Source: Candidatus Mediterraneibacter faecipullorum
GTDB taxonomy: Bacteria > Bacillota > Clostridia > Lachnospirales > Lachnospiraceae
Assembly (NCBI GenBank): GCA_019119675.1
Contig: DWWO01000079.1
Location: 1-57,768, forward strand
Length of the DNA stretch: 57,768 nucleotides
Direction of reading: 5' to 3'
The translations under genes were made by a program, and so were the position numbers. Shown here piece by piece: positions 18,194 through 27,347 of this stretch (its first letter is position 1; each line of letters begins with the position of its first letter). The notes below the pieces were generated by a model. The model made no database searches. It saw only the letters and a program-made list of their open reading frames with translations, and was not told where the DNA came from.

Positions 18194-20068
18194 ATGCAGT
18201 ACATGGAAGATATTGGAAAAACATTCCTGTTCCTTTTGTCTCTGTGGGGCATCCTGTTTGCTGTCAGCTATTTCGGCAAGGTGAGGATCTGGTTTGTGCC
18301 GGTCACCTGCGCAGCGGGGATCAGCCTTGTGCTTTTCTGGGGAGGACTATCCGACAGGCTGGCACTGGCGGCAGATCTGGTGTTTCTCGCGGGACTGGCG
18401 GGCGGCGGTGTGTTTATATACTGCGTGTTAAAGGGCAGGATCAGATTTCCGGTATGGAGTCTGTTTGGAGCATGTTTCGGTGCAGGTGTCGCAGTGTTTA
18501 CTATTCTCATAGTAAATCTGCGGCTGCTCCATTATGACAATTTCTCCCACTGGGCTCTGGTCGTAAAATGTCTGCTGACGGAAGGAAGTTTCCCGGGCGG
18601 GGATGCCGCCCTGATCCCGTTTCGGGACTATCCGCCCGGGAGCAGTGTGTTCATTTATTATGTATGCCGTTTTGCCGGGCGCTCCCAGGGAGTGATGCTC
18701 CTTGCCCAGAACAGCATGATCATCTCCTGCTTTTTCGCAGTATTCGGAATTGTAAAGGAGAGAAGAAGGTTCCTGCTGTATTCTTTCCTTGCAATGGGAT
18801 GTGCCTTTCTGTCTTACCTCAACCTGACCATCCGGATCAATAATCTACTTGTAGATTTTCTTCTGCCGCTTCTTGCCATGGCATCTGTGGCAGAGGCGTA
18901 CCGCTGCAGAGATGAGAAAGGAAAGCTGTGTATACTTGAGATCATCCTTCTCGGTTTTACAGGGATCGTAAAAGGCACAGGGATGTTCTTTGCAGGAACG
19001 GCCGGGCTATTTGTACTGTGGAGTATGTTACACACAGAAAAGCCCCATGGCGGAAAGCCTCGCACAGAAAAGCTCTATACAGGGAAGAACGGACGGATAT
19101 TTAAAAGATTTCTATATTCGTGCCTGATCGTTATAGGAGGAGCACTTCCTTTTCTGGCATGGCAGTATCATCTGCGGACCGACCTGGCAGGCTTTCAGGG
19201 AAAATTTGAGTTCGGGGCTGCTCATACCGCGGAGTTTAATCCTGCTGCGGAAATATTTCATGAAAGCATTGTGCAGGATTTTCTGCGGGCGGCTTTTGAT
19301 CCGTCGACGCGTGCCTTTCAGGTATTTGCCCTGTGCAGCCTGGCAGCCGTGGCAGCGGTACTCTGTGCCCGGCTGCGGCTGAAGCGGCGATGGAGACTGG
19401 GCCGGGTTCTCCTGTCTGGATATATCATAACTGCTGTTTATTATGCAGGAATGCTGTATATGTATCTGTATACCATGCCGGAGGACGAAGCGCTCCGCCT
19501 TGCCGGATTCGACCGGTATGCATGCAGTATCATGGTGTTTTTTGCCGGCGTGCTGTTTATGGGGGCGACAGCGGATATAGAGAATTCCTTTGCTGTGGAC
19601 ATTGATGAACGGGGGACGTACAGGGCATATTCTTCTCCGGGAGCAAAACGGAGATATCAATATGCAGTCCTCGTGACGTTCCTGCTGGGAGTGAATTTTC
19701 TTTATTCGGAGATCAATGGGCTGATCAGTATACGACAGGACTGGGATGCCTCGCTTCCCGGGCAGGCGGAGCAGATCATCGGAGACAGATGGTATGAAAA
19801 GGGAGAGGCAGATAAGAGAAGATACCTTGTCGCTTCTTCGGATGAAAACGGCCAGGTATCAGACGGAGAGGTGCGTTATGTATGCAGATATTATCTCTGG
19901 GCAGAAGATGTGGAAGTGACGGACCGGCTGGATGAAAAGACTCTGGAAGAGGCACAGGAAAACTACGATTATATTGTCGTGCTGGATTCCGGTACTGTGC
20001 AGGAGGGAATAACGGAAATCGGAGATACGAGATATTCAGGAAGCGGAATATACAGTACAAAGGGATAG
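18194..20068 (+). CDS. Polytopic membrane protein, GT-C glycosyltransferase-like
   Basis: The 624-residue protein is unrecognised at family level but has about 11-13 membrane spans and a C-terminal soluble tail. An aspartate (D115) in LHYDNFSHW sits just after an early span, and DYPPGSSVF follows in the next loop. This arrangement resembles GT-C enzymes that use lipid-linked sugars (first-loop acidic residue, YPP motif). The ATG follows GGGAGGTG that overlaps the upstream stop codon. It is the last gene of the c-di-GMP block and may add side sugars supplied by the GT2-GtrA protein. It could instead be a polymerase or flippase. Confidence 0.6.
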   Translation: MQYMEDIGKTFLFLLSLWGILFAVSYFGKVRIWFVPVTCAAGISLVLFWGGLSDRLALAADLVFLAGLAGGGVFIYCVLKGRIRFPVWSLFGACFGAGVAVFTILIVNLRLLHYDNFSHWALVVKCLLTEGSFPGGDAALIPFRDYPPGSSVFIYYVCRFAGRSQGVMLLAQNSMIISCFFAVFGIVKERRRFLLYSFLAMGCAFLSYLNLTIRINNLLVDFLLPLLAMASVAEAYRCRDEKGKLCILEIILLGFTGIVKGTGMFFAGTAGLFVLWSMLHTEKPHGGKPRTEKLYTGKNGRIFKRFLYSCLIVIGGALPFLAWQYHLRTDLAGFQGKFEFGAAHTAEFNPAAEIFHESIVQDFLRAAFDPSTRAFQVFALCSLAAVAAVLCARLRLKRRWRLGRVLLSGYIITAVYYAGMLYMYLYTMPEDEALRLAGFDRYACSIMVFFAGVLFMGATADIENSFAVDIDERGTYRAYSSPGAKRRYQYAVLVTFLLGVNFLYSEINGLISIRQDWDASLPGQAEQIIGDRWYEKGEADKRRYLVASSDENGQVSDGEVRYVCRYYLWAEDVEVTDRLDEKTLEEAQENYDYIVVLDSGTVQEGITEIGDTRYSGSGIYSTKG

Positions 20069-20124
20069 AAGGAAGCCCGGAAACGTGGTAGAATACCTCA
20101 TGGATAAAGAGAGGCGGTACTATC

Positions 20125-20967
20125 ATGATAAAATTACTTGCAGTTGATATGGACGGCACCTGTCTGGACGGGCGGAGCCGCATGACGGACAGAACACTTT
20201 GTGCCTTAAGAAAAGCAGCGGAAAAGGGAATTATTATCGTGCCGGCTACCGGGCGGAATCTGGAATGTATCCCCCACCGGCTGGCGGCGGGAACCCTCCG
20301 CAGGACAGGGACTCCGGATGACCATGCGAATAAAGGGCTGTTTCGTTACGTGATCAGCTCGAACGGAGCAAGGGTAACGGATATCCGTGAAAGGAAAAAT
20401 ATTTTCCGGGCGTCTGTAGAGCGTGCAGACGCGCTGACACTCCTGGAGAAATGCAGGAGGAAAGGACTGGGGATTGCCTCGCATGTCAGGCACCGTTATC
20501 TTCTTCAGGGGCGTTTTCTCACTACGGCGGGACTTTTGATATACGGGAAAGATGCGAAAGGTGTTTACTGCGTCCGGGATATGGAAGAGTTTATCCGCAG
20601 AAATGACTGCGAAGTTGAAGAATTCCAGTTTTATTTTCTACTTCCGGGAGCAAAAGAGAAGGTGAGAGCCATATTGAAGGATTATCCTTCCCTGCACGCG
20701 GCATATACCGGGATTTATGTAGAGGTGTATTCGGAGCACGCCTCAAAGGGAAATGCGCTGGCCGCGCTGGCAGGACATCTCGGGATCGGACGGGAAGAAA
20801 TCGCGTGCATCGGTGACGGCGAAAACGATCTGTCAATGTTTGCCTCGTCCGGGCTTAGGATTGCTATGGGAAATGCGGTGGATATGCTGAAGGTACAGGC
20901 GGATCATGTAACAGAATCAAACGATCGTGATGGTGCTGCGAGAGCGATCGAACTGTATGTTTTATAA
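20125..20967 (+). CDS. Cof-type HAD superfamily phosphatase
   Basis: The 280-residue protein has HAD motif I D8-M-D10-G-T and motif III/IV GDGENDLSMF, with a Cof-type C2 cap between. Members dephosphorylate sugar phosphates or related small molecules. It begins 56 bp after the GT-C-like gene and could be co-transcribed with the polysaccharide block, but Cof proteins occur everywhere, so no link is claimed. It is followed by a bidirectional terminator. Confidence 0.88.
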   Translation: MIKLLAVDMDGTCLDGRSRMTDRTLCALRKAAEKGIIIVPATGRNLECIPHRLAAGTLRRTGTPDDHANKGLFRYVISSNGARVTDIRERKNIFRASVERADALTLLEKCRRKGLGIASHVRHRYLLQGRFLTTAGLLIYGKDAKGVYCVRDMEEFIRRNDCEVEEFQFYFLLPGAKEKVRAILKDYPSLHAAYTGIYVEVYSEHASKGNALAALAGHLGIGREEIACIGDGENDLSMFASSGLRIAMGNAVDMLKVQADHVTESNDRDGAARAIELYVL

Positions 20968-20968
20968 A

Positions 20969-21016
20969 ACGGGCTGTCGGGGAACAGCGGTTCTGGCTTG
21001 TTTCCCGGCAGCCCGT
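20969..21016. terminator. Bidirectional terminator between HAD and spore coat genes
   Basis: A 16-bp stem (20969-20984 with 21001-21016, G-T pairs included) lies between convergent genes. T-runs follow on both strands (CTTTTT on plus; TTTTATAAAA side on minus). Confidence 0.75.
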
Positions 21017-21038
21017 CTGACTTTTTACATGCTTGTCT

Positions 21039-21287
21039 TTAATTTGCCTGTACGATGGATTTTACATGATCGATCTCGGCCTGGGTTGCTTTTTCAGCCG
21101 GAACATAGTAACTGCGTTCTCTGGCTGCATCGTACATTTTCTCCTGAGACATCTCGCACTGGTTGCGGATCTGCTTCAAACACTGTTTCAGTTCTTTGTT
21201 CTCTGTCTGCGGGATCATGTCCCCGAACATTTTCAGTTCCCCGTTTATACCGACGAGGGCGTCGGCTACCATTGTTTTTTCGTCCAT
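21039..21287 (-). CDS. Coat_F-like spore coat protein
   Basis: The 82-residue helical protein has an M-D-E-K start, YVPAEKAT near the C-terminus and a helix-rich layout like CotF-family coat proteins. Those form ferritin-like helix bundles in the spore coat. The reading frame extends to 21377, but GAGGT just upstream of the ATG at 21287 and the family N-terminus support the short form. It follows a second small coat gene on the same strand. Confidence 0.72.
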   Translation of the reverse strand: MDEKTMVADALVGINGELKMFGDMIPQTENKELKQCLKQIRNQCEMSQEKMYDAARERSYYVPAEKATQAEIDHVKSIVQAN

Positions 21288-21406
21288 TCTGATACCTCGC
21301 TGAATTAGTTTCTCTTTGTTTCTACGCCTGATATGATATGCTGTTAACATAGCGCTTCCATCCTGTCTGCGTTCCATTCCGGACCCGAAACAGGTTTCCC
21401 GACAGG

Positions 21407-21589
21407 TTACAGGAATTTCATGAGCTCCTGTTTGTTTTTCATTGCGGAATCGGCTGCATCCTGAAACAGCTTTTTGATCTCCGGGTCCTCGGTTTTTGAT
21501 GCATAGTCTGTCATCTTACAGTGAGTGGTCGAATAACCGCCGATCAGATGGCGCAGGTTCTGAAGATCAAGAATTGAAATCTCTGACAT
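21407..21589 (-). CDS. Small Coat_F-like spore coat protein
   Basis: This 60-residue protein (MSEISILDLQNLRHLIGGYS...) resembles the N-terminal helix pair of Coat_F proteins. AAGGAGGGA lies about six bases before the ATG at 21589; an ATG two codons upstream is too close to it. With the 82-residue neighbour, the two proteins together correspond to one CotF-like bundle, suggesting a split or paired coat protein. CATATATA-like bases upstream might be a sporulation sigma -10, which I could not confirm. Confidence 0.65.
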   Translation of the reverse strand: MSEISILDLQNLRHLIGGYSTTHCKMTDYASKTEDPEIKKLFQDAADSAMKNKQELMKFL

Positions 21590-21644
21590 TGTCATTCCCT
21601 CCTTGTTATATATGGATTCAGGAGATAGTATGTCCGTAATTCTT

Positions 21645-22349
21645 TCAGTTTATGAGTGAATGAAGGACAAATTCATGAAAAAGTTTCCGCATTTCGGAAG
21701 AACTGCGGTACATACATTCGGGATGCCATTGCACGCCGATGGCAAAAGGATGGTCTTTTATCTCGATCGCTTCAATGGTGTCATCCTGGGCGCGGGCACT
21801 GACGGTTACGTTCTTTCCCGGTGAGTTGACGGCCTGATGGTGGAAACTGTTTACAAAAAGACTGGAACCGACATACTCCCGGAGGCGGCTTCCGCGTTCT
21901 GTGCGGATCCGATGGCTGACTTCACTGCGGGATGCCGACCGCTGCATGTGGTCAAGCGTCTTCCCGGGGATCAGGGATATGTCCTGCCAGATCGTGCCTC
22001 CGCAGGCGACACTTAAGATCTGCATTCCCCTGCAGATGGCCAAAACAGGCTTGCGGGATTTGAGGATACGTTTCATGAGGCGGATCTGGAACAGATCTAC
22101 AGTGATGTCAGTCCTTCCGTTCCCCGTCTGAGGCTCTTCCCCGAACAGCAGAGGCGTGATGTCACCGCCGCCGCAGAAGAGAAATCCGTCGCAAAGTCCG
22201 GTGTATTCGTCGAGCAGATGATCGCTTCTTACGAGCGGAAGTACGAGCGGGATGCCTTTTGCGTAGCGCACGGACTGAATATATGGATTAGTGACAAATT
22301 GCCGGTCCTGAGTAAAACCACAGACAACGATTCCGATTTTGGATTCCAT
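21645..22349 (-). CDS. Class I glutamine amidotransferase-like hydrolase (peptidase C26)
   Basis: The 234-residue protein matches the gamma-glutamyl-gamma-aminobutyrate hydrolase/PuuD type. The nucleophile C106 sits in AICRGMQ, the glycine-rich GGGDITP loop is at about 60-66, and the catalytic His-Glu part is in the WHPEC segment. It should cleave a gamma-glutamyl amide; the substrate is not certain. AAGGAGAA precedes the ATG. It is divergent from the M19 dipeptidase gene. Confidence 0.87.
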   Translation of the reverse strand: MESKIGIVVCGFTQDRQFVTNPYIQSVRYAKGIPLVLPLVRSDHLLDEYTGLCDGFLFCGGGDITPLLFGEEPQTGNGRTDITVDLFQIRLMKRILKSRKPVLAICRGMQILSVACGGTIWQDISLIPGKTLDHMQRSASRSEVSHRIRTERGSRLREYVGSSLFVNSFHHQAVNSPGKNVTVSARAQDDTIEAIEIKDHPFAIGVQWHPECMYRSSSEMRKLFHEFVLHSLIN

Positions 22350-22507
22350 AGATTCTCCTTCGCAGATATATTTTAGACAGAAATATTGTCATGATGTAAG
22401 ATAGAGTATGTAAGAAAATGGAAAATTATACATAGAATGATGTTAGGGACATGAAACGCGGAGCAATCAGCAGCATAGAGGCAAATATGAAAATGGAGGA
22501 AACAGTC

Positions 22508-23608
22508 ATGAAATGGATCGATATGCACTGTGATACTCTCAGTGAGATCATAAAAATCAAAGAGAAAGATAAAAATACGGAAGAGAGCCTGTACAGAAAC
22601 CATCTGTGTGTTGATGCAGAGAGGCTCAGGTATACGGATTCCGCGGCACAATTCTTTGCATGCTATGTAAATGCGGCAGAGTATGGCGATACGGATATGC
22701 ATATAGCACAGCAGGGAAAGTTCCCGGTCAGAAGGGAAGACAGTGGAAGGTGGGATGCGGTATATGAGGCTGTCCTGAAGATGCTCAAGGAGGCGCACTG
22801 TGAGGCGGATCAGACGCTTTTCTTTGCGAAGACGGTGGAAGAACTCTGCTCTTCGGAACTTTGCGATTCGGAGCAGGAGGCAGGTGCATTAGTAAAGAAA
22901 AGGACTGAAGTGAAGGCAGAAAGAACAGCAGGCATTCTTACAGTAGAAGAAGGCGGCGTCCTAAACGGCAGGCTTTCCCGGCTGGATGATCTGTATGAAA
23001 ACGGTGTCCGCCTTGTTACTCTGACATGGAACTACGAGAATTGTATCGGATATCCAAACAGCCGTGACAAAAGTATTATGGAAAAAGGTCTTACAGACTT
23101 TGGGATACAGACAGTGGAGAGGATGAATGAGCTCGGGATGATCGTGGACGTCTCCCATCTGTCGGATGGCGGCTTTTGGGACTGCATCAGGTACAGCAGA
23201 TACCCGGTCGCGGCATCCCATTCAAATGCCAGAAGCCTCTGCCGGCATCCGAGAAACTTAAGCGACGAGATGCTGCGGGCTCTGGGGGAAAACGGAGGAG
23301 TAGCGGGCCTGAACTTCTATTCCGCATTTCTGCGGGAGAGACGAGGGGAGACTGACGGCAGAAGGGCGTCTGTGGATGATATTGCAGACCATGCTCTGTG
23401 GATGATAAAAAAAGCCGGCGAGGATGCAGTTGCCATGGGAACGGATTTTGACGGCTTTGATCCGGATTCCCTTTCGGACGGCATACAGGGAGTCCAGGAT
23501 ATCGGGAAAGTATGGGATGCGATGAGAAAAAAGGGGATCACGGCGCGGCAGATGGATAAGATCGCATGTGGAAATGTAATGCGGGTCATGCAGGAGGTGT
23601 GGAAGTAA
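22508..23608 (+). CDS. Membrane dipeptidase (renal dipeptidase family, M19)
   Basis: The 366-residue zinc peptidase has the H7-x-D9 metal site (DMHCDT), then VDVSHLSD, SHSNARSLCRHPRNLSD and GTDFDG, the ordered signature of M19 dipeptidases. It hydrolyses dipeptides, often with D-residues. The frame opens at 22451, but ATGGAGGAAACAGTC places a GGAGG ribosome binding site before the ATG at 22508 and the family N-terminus begins there. No signal peptide is seen, so a cytoplasmic role is likely. Confidence 0.9.
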   Translation: MKWIDMHCDTLSEIIKIKEKDKNTEESLYRNHLCVDAERLRYTDSAAQFFACYVNAAEYGDTDMHIAQQGKFPVRREDSGRWDAVYEAVLKMLKEAHCEADQTLFFAKTVEELCSSELCDSEQEAGALVKKRTEVKAERTAGILTVEEGGVLNGRLSRLDDLYENGVRLVTLTWNYENCIGYPNSRDKSIMEKGLTDFGIQTVERMNELGMIVDVSHLSDGGFWDCIRYSRYPVAASHSNARSLCRHPRNLSDEMLRALGENGGVAGLNFYSAFLRERRGETDGRRASVDDIADHALWMIKKAGEDAVAMGTDFDGFDPDSLSDGIQGVQDIGKVWDAMRKKGITARQMDKIACGNVMRVMQEVWK

Positions 23609-23691
23609 AAGTTCATTCCATTTCCCGCGATAGTGTGATAAGATGTAAAAGATGTATTTACTGATGAGAATGAGAGAACAGGAGGACTTAC

Positions 23692-24951
23692 ATGGAAAAC
23701 AAAAGAATCATTCAGGTGGAAGAGAAAGTACCATTCAAAATGCTGGTGCCTTTGAGCATCCAGCACATGTTTGCAATGTTCGGTGCATCCGTACTGGTGC
23801 CCTTTGTATTCGGGATCAACCCGGCGGTCGTGCTCTTTATGAACGGAATTGGTACGCTTCTTTTCATCCTGATCACAAAAGGAAGAGCACCGGCATATCT
23901 GGGATCCAGCTTTGCTTTTCTGGCGCCGGCGGGAGTAGTCATCTCAAAATGGGGATATGAATACGCGCTGGGCGGATTCGTCGTAGTGGGATTCCTCGGG
24001 TGTATACTTGCCGTACTGATTTATAAATTCGGCTCGGACTGGATCGATGTGGTGCTGCCTCCGGCAGCGATGGGACCCGTCGTGGCCCTGATCGGGCTGG
24101 AACTTGCAGGGACAGCGGCATCAAATGCAGGGCTTACGGATGAAGTGATCGATGTCAGAAATGTGATAGTATTTCTCGTGACACTTCTGGTTGCAGTGCT
24201 CGGCTCTGTTTTATTCCGCGGATTCTTATCGGTCATCCCGATCCTGATCGCCATTATCGCCGGATATATAGCTGCCCTGGCCTGTGGTATCGTTGATTTT
24301 TCACAGGTCGCAGCGGCACCGCTGTTTTCGCTCCCGAACTTTTCTGCACCGAAGTTTAAGTGGGAGGCGATCGTGATCATCATACCGGTACTGCTTGTCA
24401 TCACCTCGGAGCACATCGGGCATCAGATCGTGACCAGCAAGATCGTGGGAAGAGATCTTTTAAAAGATCCGGGACTCCACCGCTCTCTTTTTGCAGATAA
24501 CTTTTCAAGTATGCTTTCAGGACTGATCGGTTCCGTGCCGACAACGACATACGGAGAGAATATCGGTGTCATGGCGATGACAAAGGTCTACAGTGTATAT
24601 GTGATCGGCGGTGCGGCTGTGCTGTCCATCATCTGTTCCTTTATCGGAAAAATGACCACACTGATCAATACGATCCCGGGACCTGTCATTGGTGGTATCT
24701 CGTTCCTACTGTACGGTATGATCGGAACATCGGGTATCCGTATTCTGGTAGAGTCACAGGTGGATTATAATAAATCCAGAAATATGGCTATGACTTCCGT
24801 TATTTTTGTGGTCGGTCTGTCCGGTATCACTGTGCAGTTCGGGAGCATCCAGCTCTCGGGAATGGTGCTGGCGTGTGTGGTAGGAATGCTGATGGGACTT
24901 ATGTTCTACATCTTCGACAGACTGAACCTTACAAACGACAGAGACGATTAA
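23692..24951 (+). CDS. uraA: Uracil/xanthine permease (NCS2 family)
   Basis: The 419-residue protein has 12-14 membrane spans with the NCS2/NAT signatures SEHIGHQ and the PTTTYGENIGVMA stretch. It resembles proton-coupled uracil permeases such as UraA/PyrP. An AGGAGGACTTAC ribosome binding site precedes the ATG. I saw no PyrR attenuator in the 83-bp upstream gap. A terminator follows at 24967. Confidence 0.9.
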   Translation: MENKRIIQVEEKVPFKMLVPLSIQHMFAMFGASVLVPFVFGINPAVVLFMNGIGTLLFILITKGRAPAYLGSSFAFLAPAGVVISKWGYEYALGGFVVVGFLGCILAVLIYKFGSDWIDVVLPPAAMGPVVALIGLELAGTAASNAGLTDEVIDVRNVIVFLVTLLVAVLGSVLFRGFLSVIPILIAIIAGYIAALACGIVDFSQVAAAPLFSLPNFSAPKFKWEAIVIIIPVLLVITSEHIGHQIVTSKIVGRDLLKDPGLHRSLFADNFSSMLSGLIGSVPTTTYGENIGVMAMTKVYSVYVIGGAAVLSIICSFIGKMTTLINTIPGPVIGGISFLLYGMIGTSGIRILVESQVDYNKSRNMAMTSVIFVVGLSGITVQFGSIQLSGMVLACVVGMLMGLMFYIFDRLNLTNDRDD

Positions 24952-24966
24952 GTGACTGACTAATAC

Positions 24967-24997
24967 AGCGCCGGTATATGCCGGCGCTAATTTTTTC
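24967..24997 (+). terminator. Terminator after uracil permease
   Basis: AGCGCCGG (24967-24974) pairs with CCGGCGCT (24981-24988), followed by AATTTTTTC. Confidence 0.88.
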
Positions 24998-25093
24998 TTA
25001 AAAAACATATTTGTAAATATTAAGAATCCATTCAAAAAAAATGCCGAAAAGGGCGGATATAATCTCCTTATGTGAAAAAGGAGGCGACCCCTT

Positions 25094-25939
25094 ATGAGGG
25101 ATGAATGGGAGAGCAACCGCAGATATACAGGAAGGCGGACCGGACGAAATAATAAAAAGAGAAAGAGACGCAGAATACGCAGGATCATAAAATGCATCTT
25201 CTGCATTGCGTTGATCATCCCGGTGATTACAGTGGTTCTGTGGGCCAGGGATATGATCACCGGCCGGGGAAATCTTGCAGTGATGGCACTGACTGATCCG
25301 AAAGTCCGGGAAGTGGTGGCGCATAAAGACCAGTACCCGGAAGAATTGATCGAACTGCTTGAAAATAATGCGGAGACAGCAGATTTTGTTCTGGGATATC
25401 CGGAGAAGAAGGATACGGCGCCTGCCGAGACGATCGGTGATGTCACGCAGGGGGAGATTCCACTTCTGCTTCAGTGGGATGAGCGTTGGGGTTATGCGTA
25501 TTATGCGGACGACATGATCGCCGTTAACGGGTGCGGTCCGACGGCGATCGCCATGGTGGCGGCAGGGCTGACCGGAGACAATACTGTGACGCCTTATAAA
25601 GTGGCTCAGTTCTCTGCCGGGAACGGATATTATGCAGGCGACTCCGGCACAAGTTGGTCACTTATGACGGAAGGTGCACAGCAGTTCGGAATCTACGGGG
25701 AAGAGATGGGACTGAGCGAGGACGAGGTCTTCTCTGCTCTGGAAAACGGACATCCGATCATATGCAGCATGAGACCGGGAGACTTCACGACGACCGGACA
25801 CTTCATCGTACTGACCGGAGTTGAGGACGGGAAGATCCGGGTGAATGATCCAAATAGCAGGGTACGCAGCGGGAAGCTGTGGGATTACACCAGGCTGGAG
25901 TACCAGATCAATAATCTGTGGGTGTATACGGCGATGTAG
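25094..25939 (+). CDS. Membrane-anchored C39-like cysteine peptidase
   Basis: The 281-residue protein starts with a very basic stretch (RRTGRNNKKRKRRR), then one membrane span at about 34-52. The extracytoplasmic part has a papain-like C39_2 domain: C147 in NGCGPTAIAM, H236 in GHFIVLTG and NDPNSR at the end, which would supply the catalytic Cys, His and Asn/Asp. It is probably a cell-surface peptidase or inactive relative. AAGGAGG lies ten bases before the ATG. It is a single-gene unit with terminators on both sides. Confidence 0.8.
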   Translation: MRDEWESNRRYTGRRTGRNNKKRKRRRIRRIIKCIFCIALIIPVITVVLWARDMITGRGNLAVMALTDPKVREVVAHKDQYPEELIELLENNAETADFVLGYPEKKDTAPAETIGDVTQGEIPLLLQWDERWGYAYYADDMIAVNGCGPTAIAMVAAGLTGDNTVTPYKVAQFSAGNGYYAGDSGTSWSLMTEGAQQFGIYGEEMGLSEDEVFSALENGHPIICSMRPGDFTTTGHFIVLTGVEDGKIRVNDPNSRVRSGKLWDYTRLEYQINNLWVYTAM

Positions 25940-25947
25940 AGATCAAG

Positions 25948-25984
25948 CCGGCGGTTAATCATTTTAACTGCCGGTTAATTTTTG
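25948..25984 (+). terminator. Terminator after C39-like peptidase
   Basis: CCGGCGGTTAA (25948-25958) pairs with TTAACTGCCGG (25964-25974) with one mismatch and a TCATT loop; a T-rich tail follows. Confidence 0.85.
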
Positions 25985-26009
25985 GTCTGTATTTGTGAAA
26001 AAGGTTCAG

Positions 26010-26039
26010 TTGTGAGGCTTATATGTAAACTGGTATAAT
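26010..26039 (+). promoter_or_regulatory. Promoter for the XRE regulator
   Basis: TTGTGA (26010-26015) and TATAAT (26034-26039) are spaced 18 bp, with TGG before the -10 giving an extended -10. Confidence 0.7.
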
Positions 26040-26100
26040 GTGTGCAGAAAGAATATCCATAAAATGAAATGTGCATAACAGGAAAAAGGAGGATACAGAT

Positions 26101-27177
26101 ATGCCGGTCAGTGAAGTGATACGCAGGAAGAGAAAAGAACTGGGGCTTACGCAGGAGCAGATGGCACAGCGCCTCGGAGTATCCGCCCCGGCGGTCAATA
26201 AATGGGAACGGGGCAGTTCATACCCTGATATCACGATACTGCCCGCACTGGCTCGGCTTTTAAACACAGATATCAATACACTCCTCTGCTTTCAGGAGGA
26301 ACTCTCAGATGAGGAAATCGCTCAGATCTGCAACGAGATCGCAAAGATTATGGAAGAGAAAGGTCCGGAAGCAGCAGTTGACGCGGCGGAGCAGAAAGTG
26401 CGGGAGTATCCCAATTGCGGGAAGCTGATCCACATGATGGCGTCCATGGTGCAGGGATTAATGATGATGTCCGGCGGCTGGAGTACAGACAGAGAAAAAT
26501 ACGAAGAGAAGATATATTCATGGTATGAGCGTGTGACCGAATGCAGCGGAGACGAACAGGTGAAAAATGCCGCTGCTTATATGCTGGCGAGTGAATATAT
26601 AAAGAAGAAGGAGTATGAGAAAGCCCGCAAGATGATCGACTCCCTGCCGAAGCAGCAGGCAGATAAGAGAATCCTCAATGCACGTCTTCTGCTTGTACAG
26701 GAGAAACATGATGAGGCGGCGGTGCTGCTGGAAAGGAAGCTCACAGATGTGCTTAATGATCTCAGTATCGTGCTGTCTATGCTGATGAATATTGCTTTTG
26801 AGGAGGGGGACATGAAACGGGCGGAAAAGATCGCGTCCGCAGGAGAACAGACCGCTCTATTGTATGACCAATGGGGGTACAGTCCCCTGCTCCTGCCGAT
26901 GGATCTGGCGTTAAAGGAGAAGGACGTAGAAAAAAGTATTGGATATATCCGGGAAACGCTCCGGATGCTGACAGAGCGCCAGCACATGTCGGAGTCTGCG
27001 TTTTACTGGCATATATACGGGAAAGAAACCTTTGGGAGAAAGTATGACGAAGCGATGGAGACTTATGCGGAGAAAATACTGCCGGGGCTGCTGGCAGAGA
27101 TGAAAACAGGGAAGGATTATGCATTCCTGCAGGGGAATGAGGAGTTTGAGGAACTGATCCGGGCGTATGATAAATAG
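26101..27177 (+). CDS. XRE-family transcriptional regulator with helical C-terminal domain
   Basis: The 358-residue protein has an N-terminal helix-turn-helix of the Cro/CI type at about 4-60 (LGLTQEQMAQRLGVSAPAV, NKWERGSSYPDI). The remaining 290 residues are a helical, TPR-like region that may sense a ligand or peptide. The frame opens at 26071, but AAAAAGGAGG before the ATG at 26101 fixes the start. Target genes are unknown; it is surrounded by unrelated genes. Confidence 0.85.
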   Translation: MPVSEVIRRKRKELGLTQEQMAQRLGVSAPAVNKWERGSSYPDITILPALARLLNTDINTLLCFQEELSDEEIAQICNEIAKIMEEKGPEAAVDAAEQKVREYPNCGKLIHMMASMVQGLMMMSGGWSTDREKYEEKIYSWYERVTECSGDEQVKNAAAYMLASEYIKKKEYEKARKMIDSLPKQQADKRILNARLLLVQEKHDEAAVLLERKLTDVLNDLSIVLSMLMNIAFEEGDMKRAEKIASAGEQTALLYDQWGYSPLLLPMDLALKEKDVEKSIGYIRETLRMLTERQHMSESAFYWHIYGKETFGRKYDEAMETYAEKILPGLLAEMKTGKDYAFLQGNEEFEELIRAYDK

Positions 27178-27225
27178 TCTGTACCCGGATTAGTATATCT
27201 TTTGATGCGAAAGGGCGGTGCTCAT

Positions 27226-27279
27226 ATGCCTAAGACAGTCGGTATCGGACTTCAGGATTTCAGAAAGATCCGGCATTAG
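27226..27279 (+). pseudogene. N-terminal remnant of an AAA-ATPase-like/DUF1703 gene
   Basis: The ATG at 27226 starts MPKTVGIGLQDFRKIRH and then stops. This matches the start of the AAA-ATPase_like proteins abundant in Lachnospiraceae, which continue with an N-N-Y-F-Y-V-D-K type sequence. Everything after the first 17 codons is missing. Confidence 0.6.
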
Positions 27280-27347
27280 CGTAGATATAAGCCAGAAGTG
27301 CACTAATGATTCTCAATTCGTTGTTTTTTGATAACGACAGCGGATAA

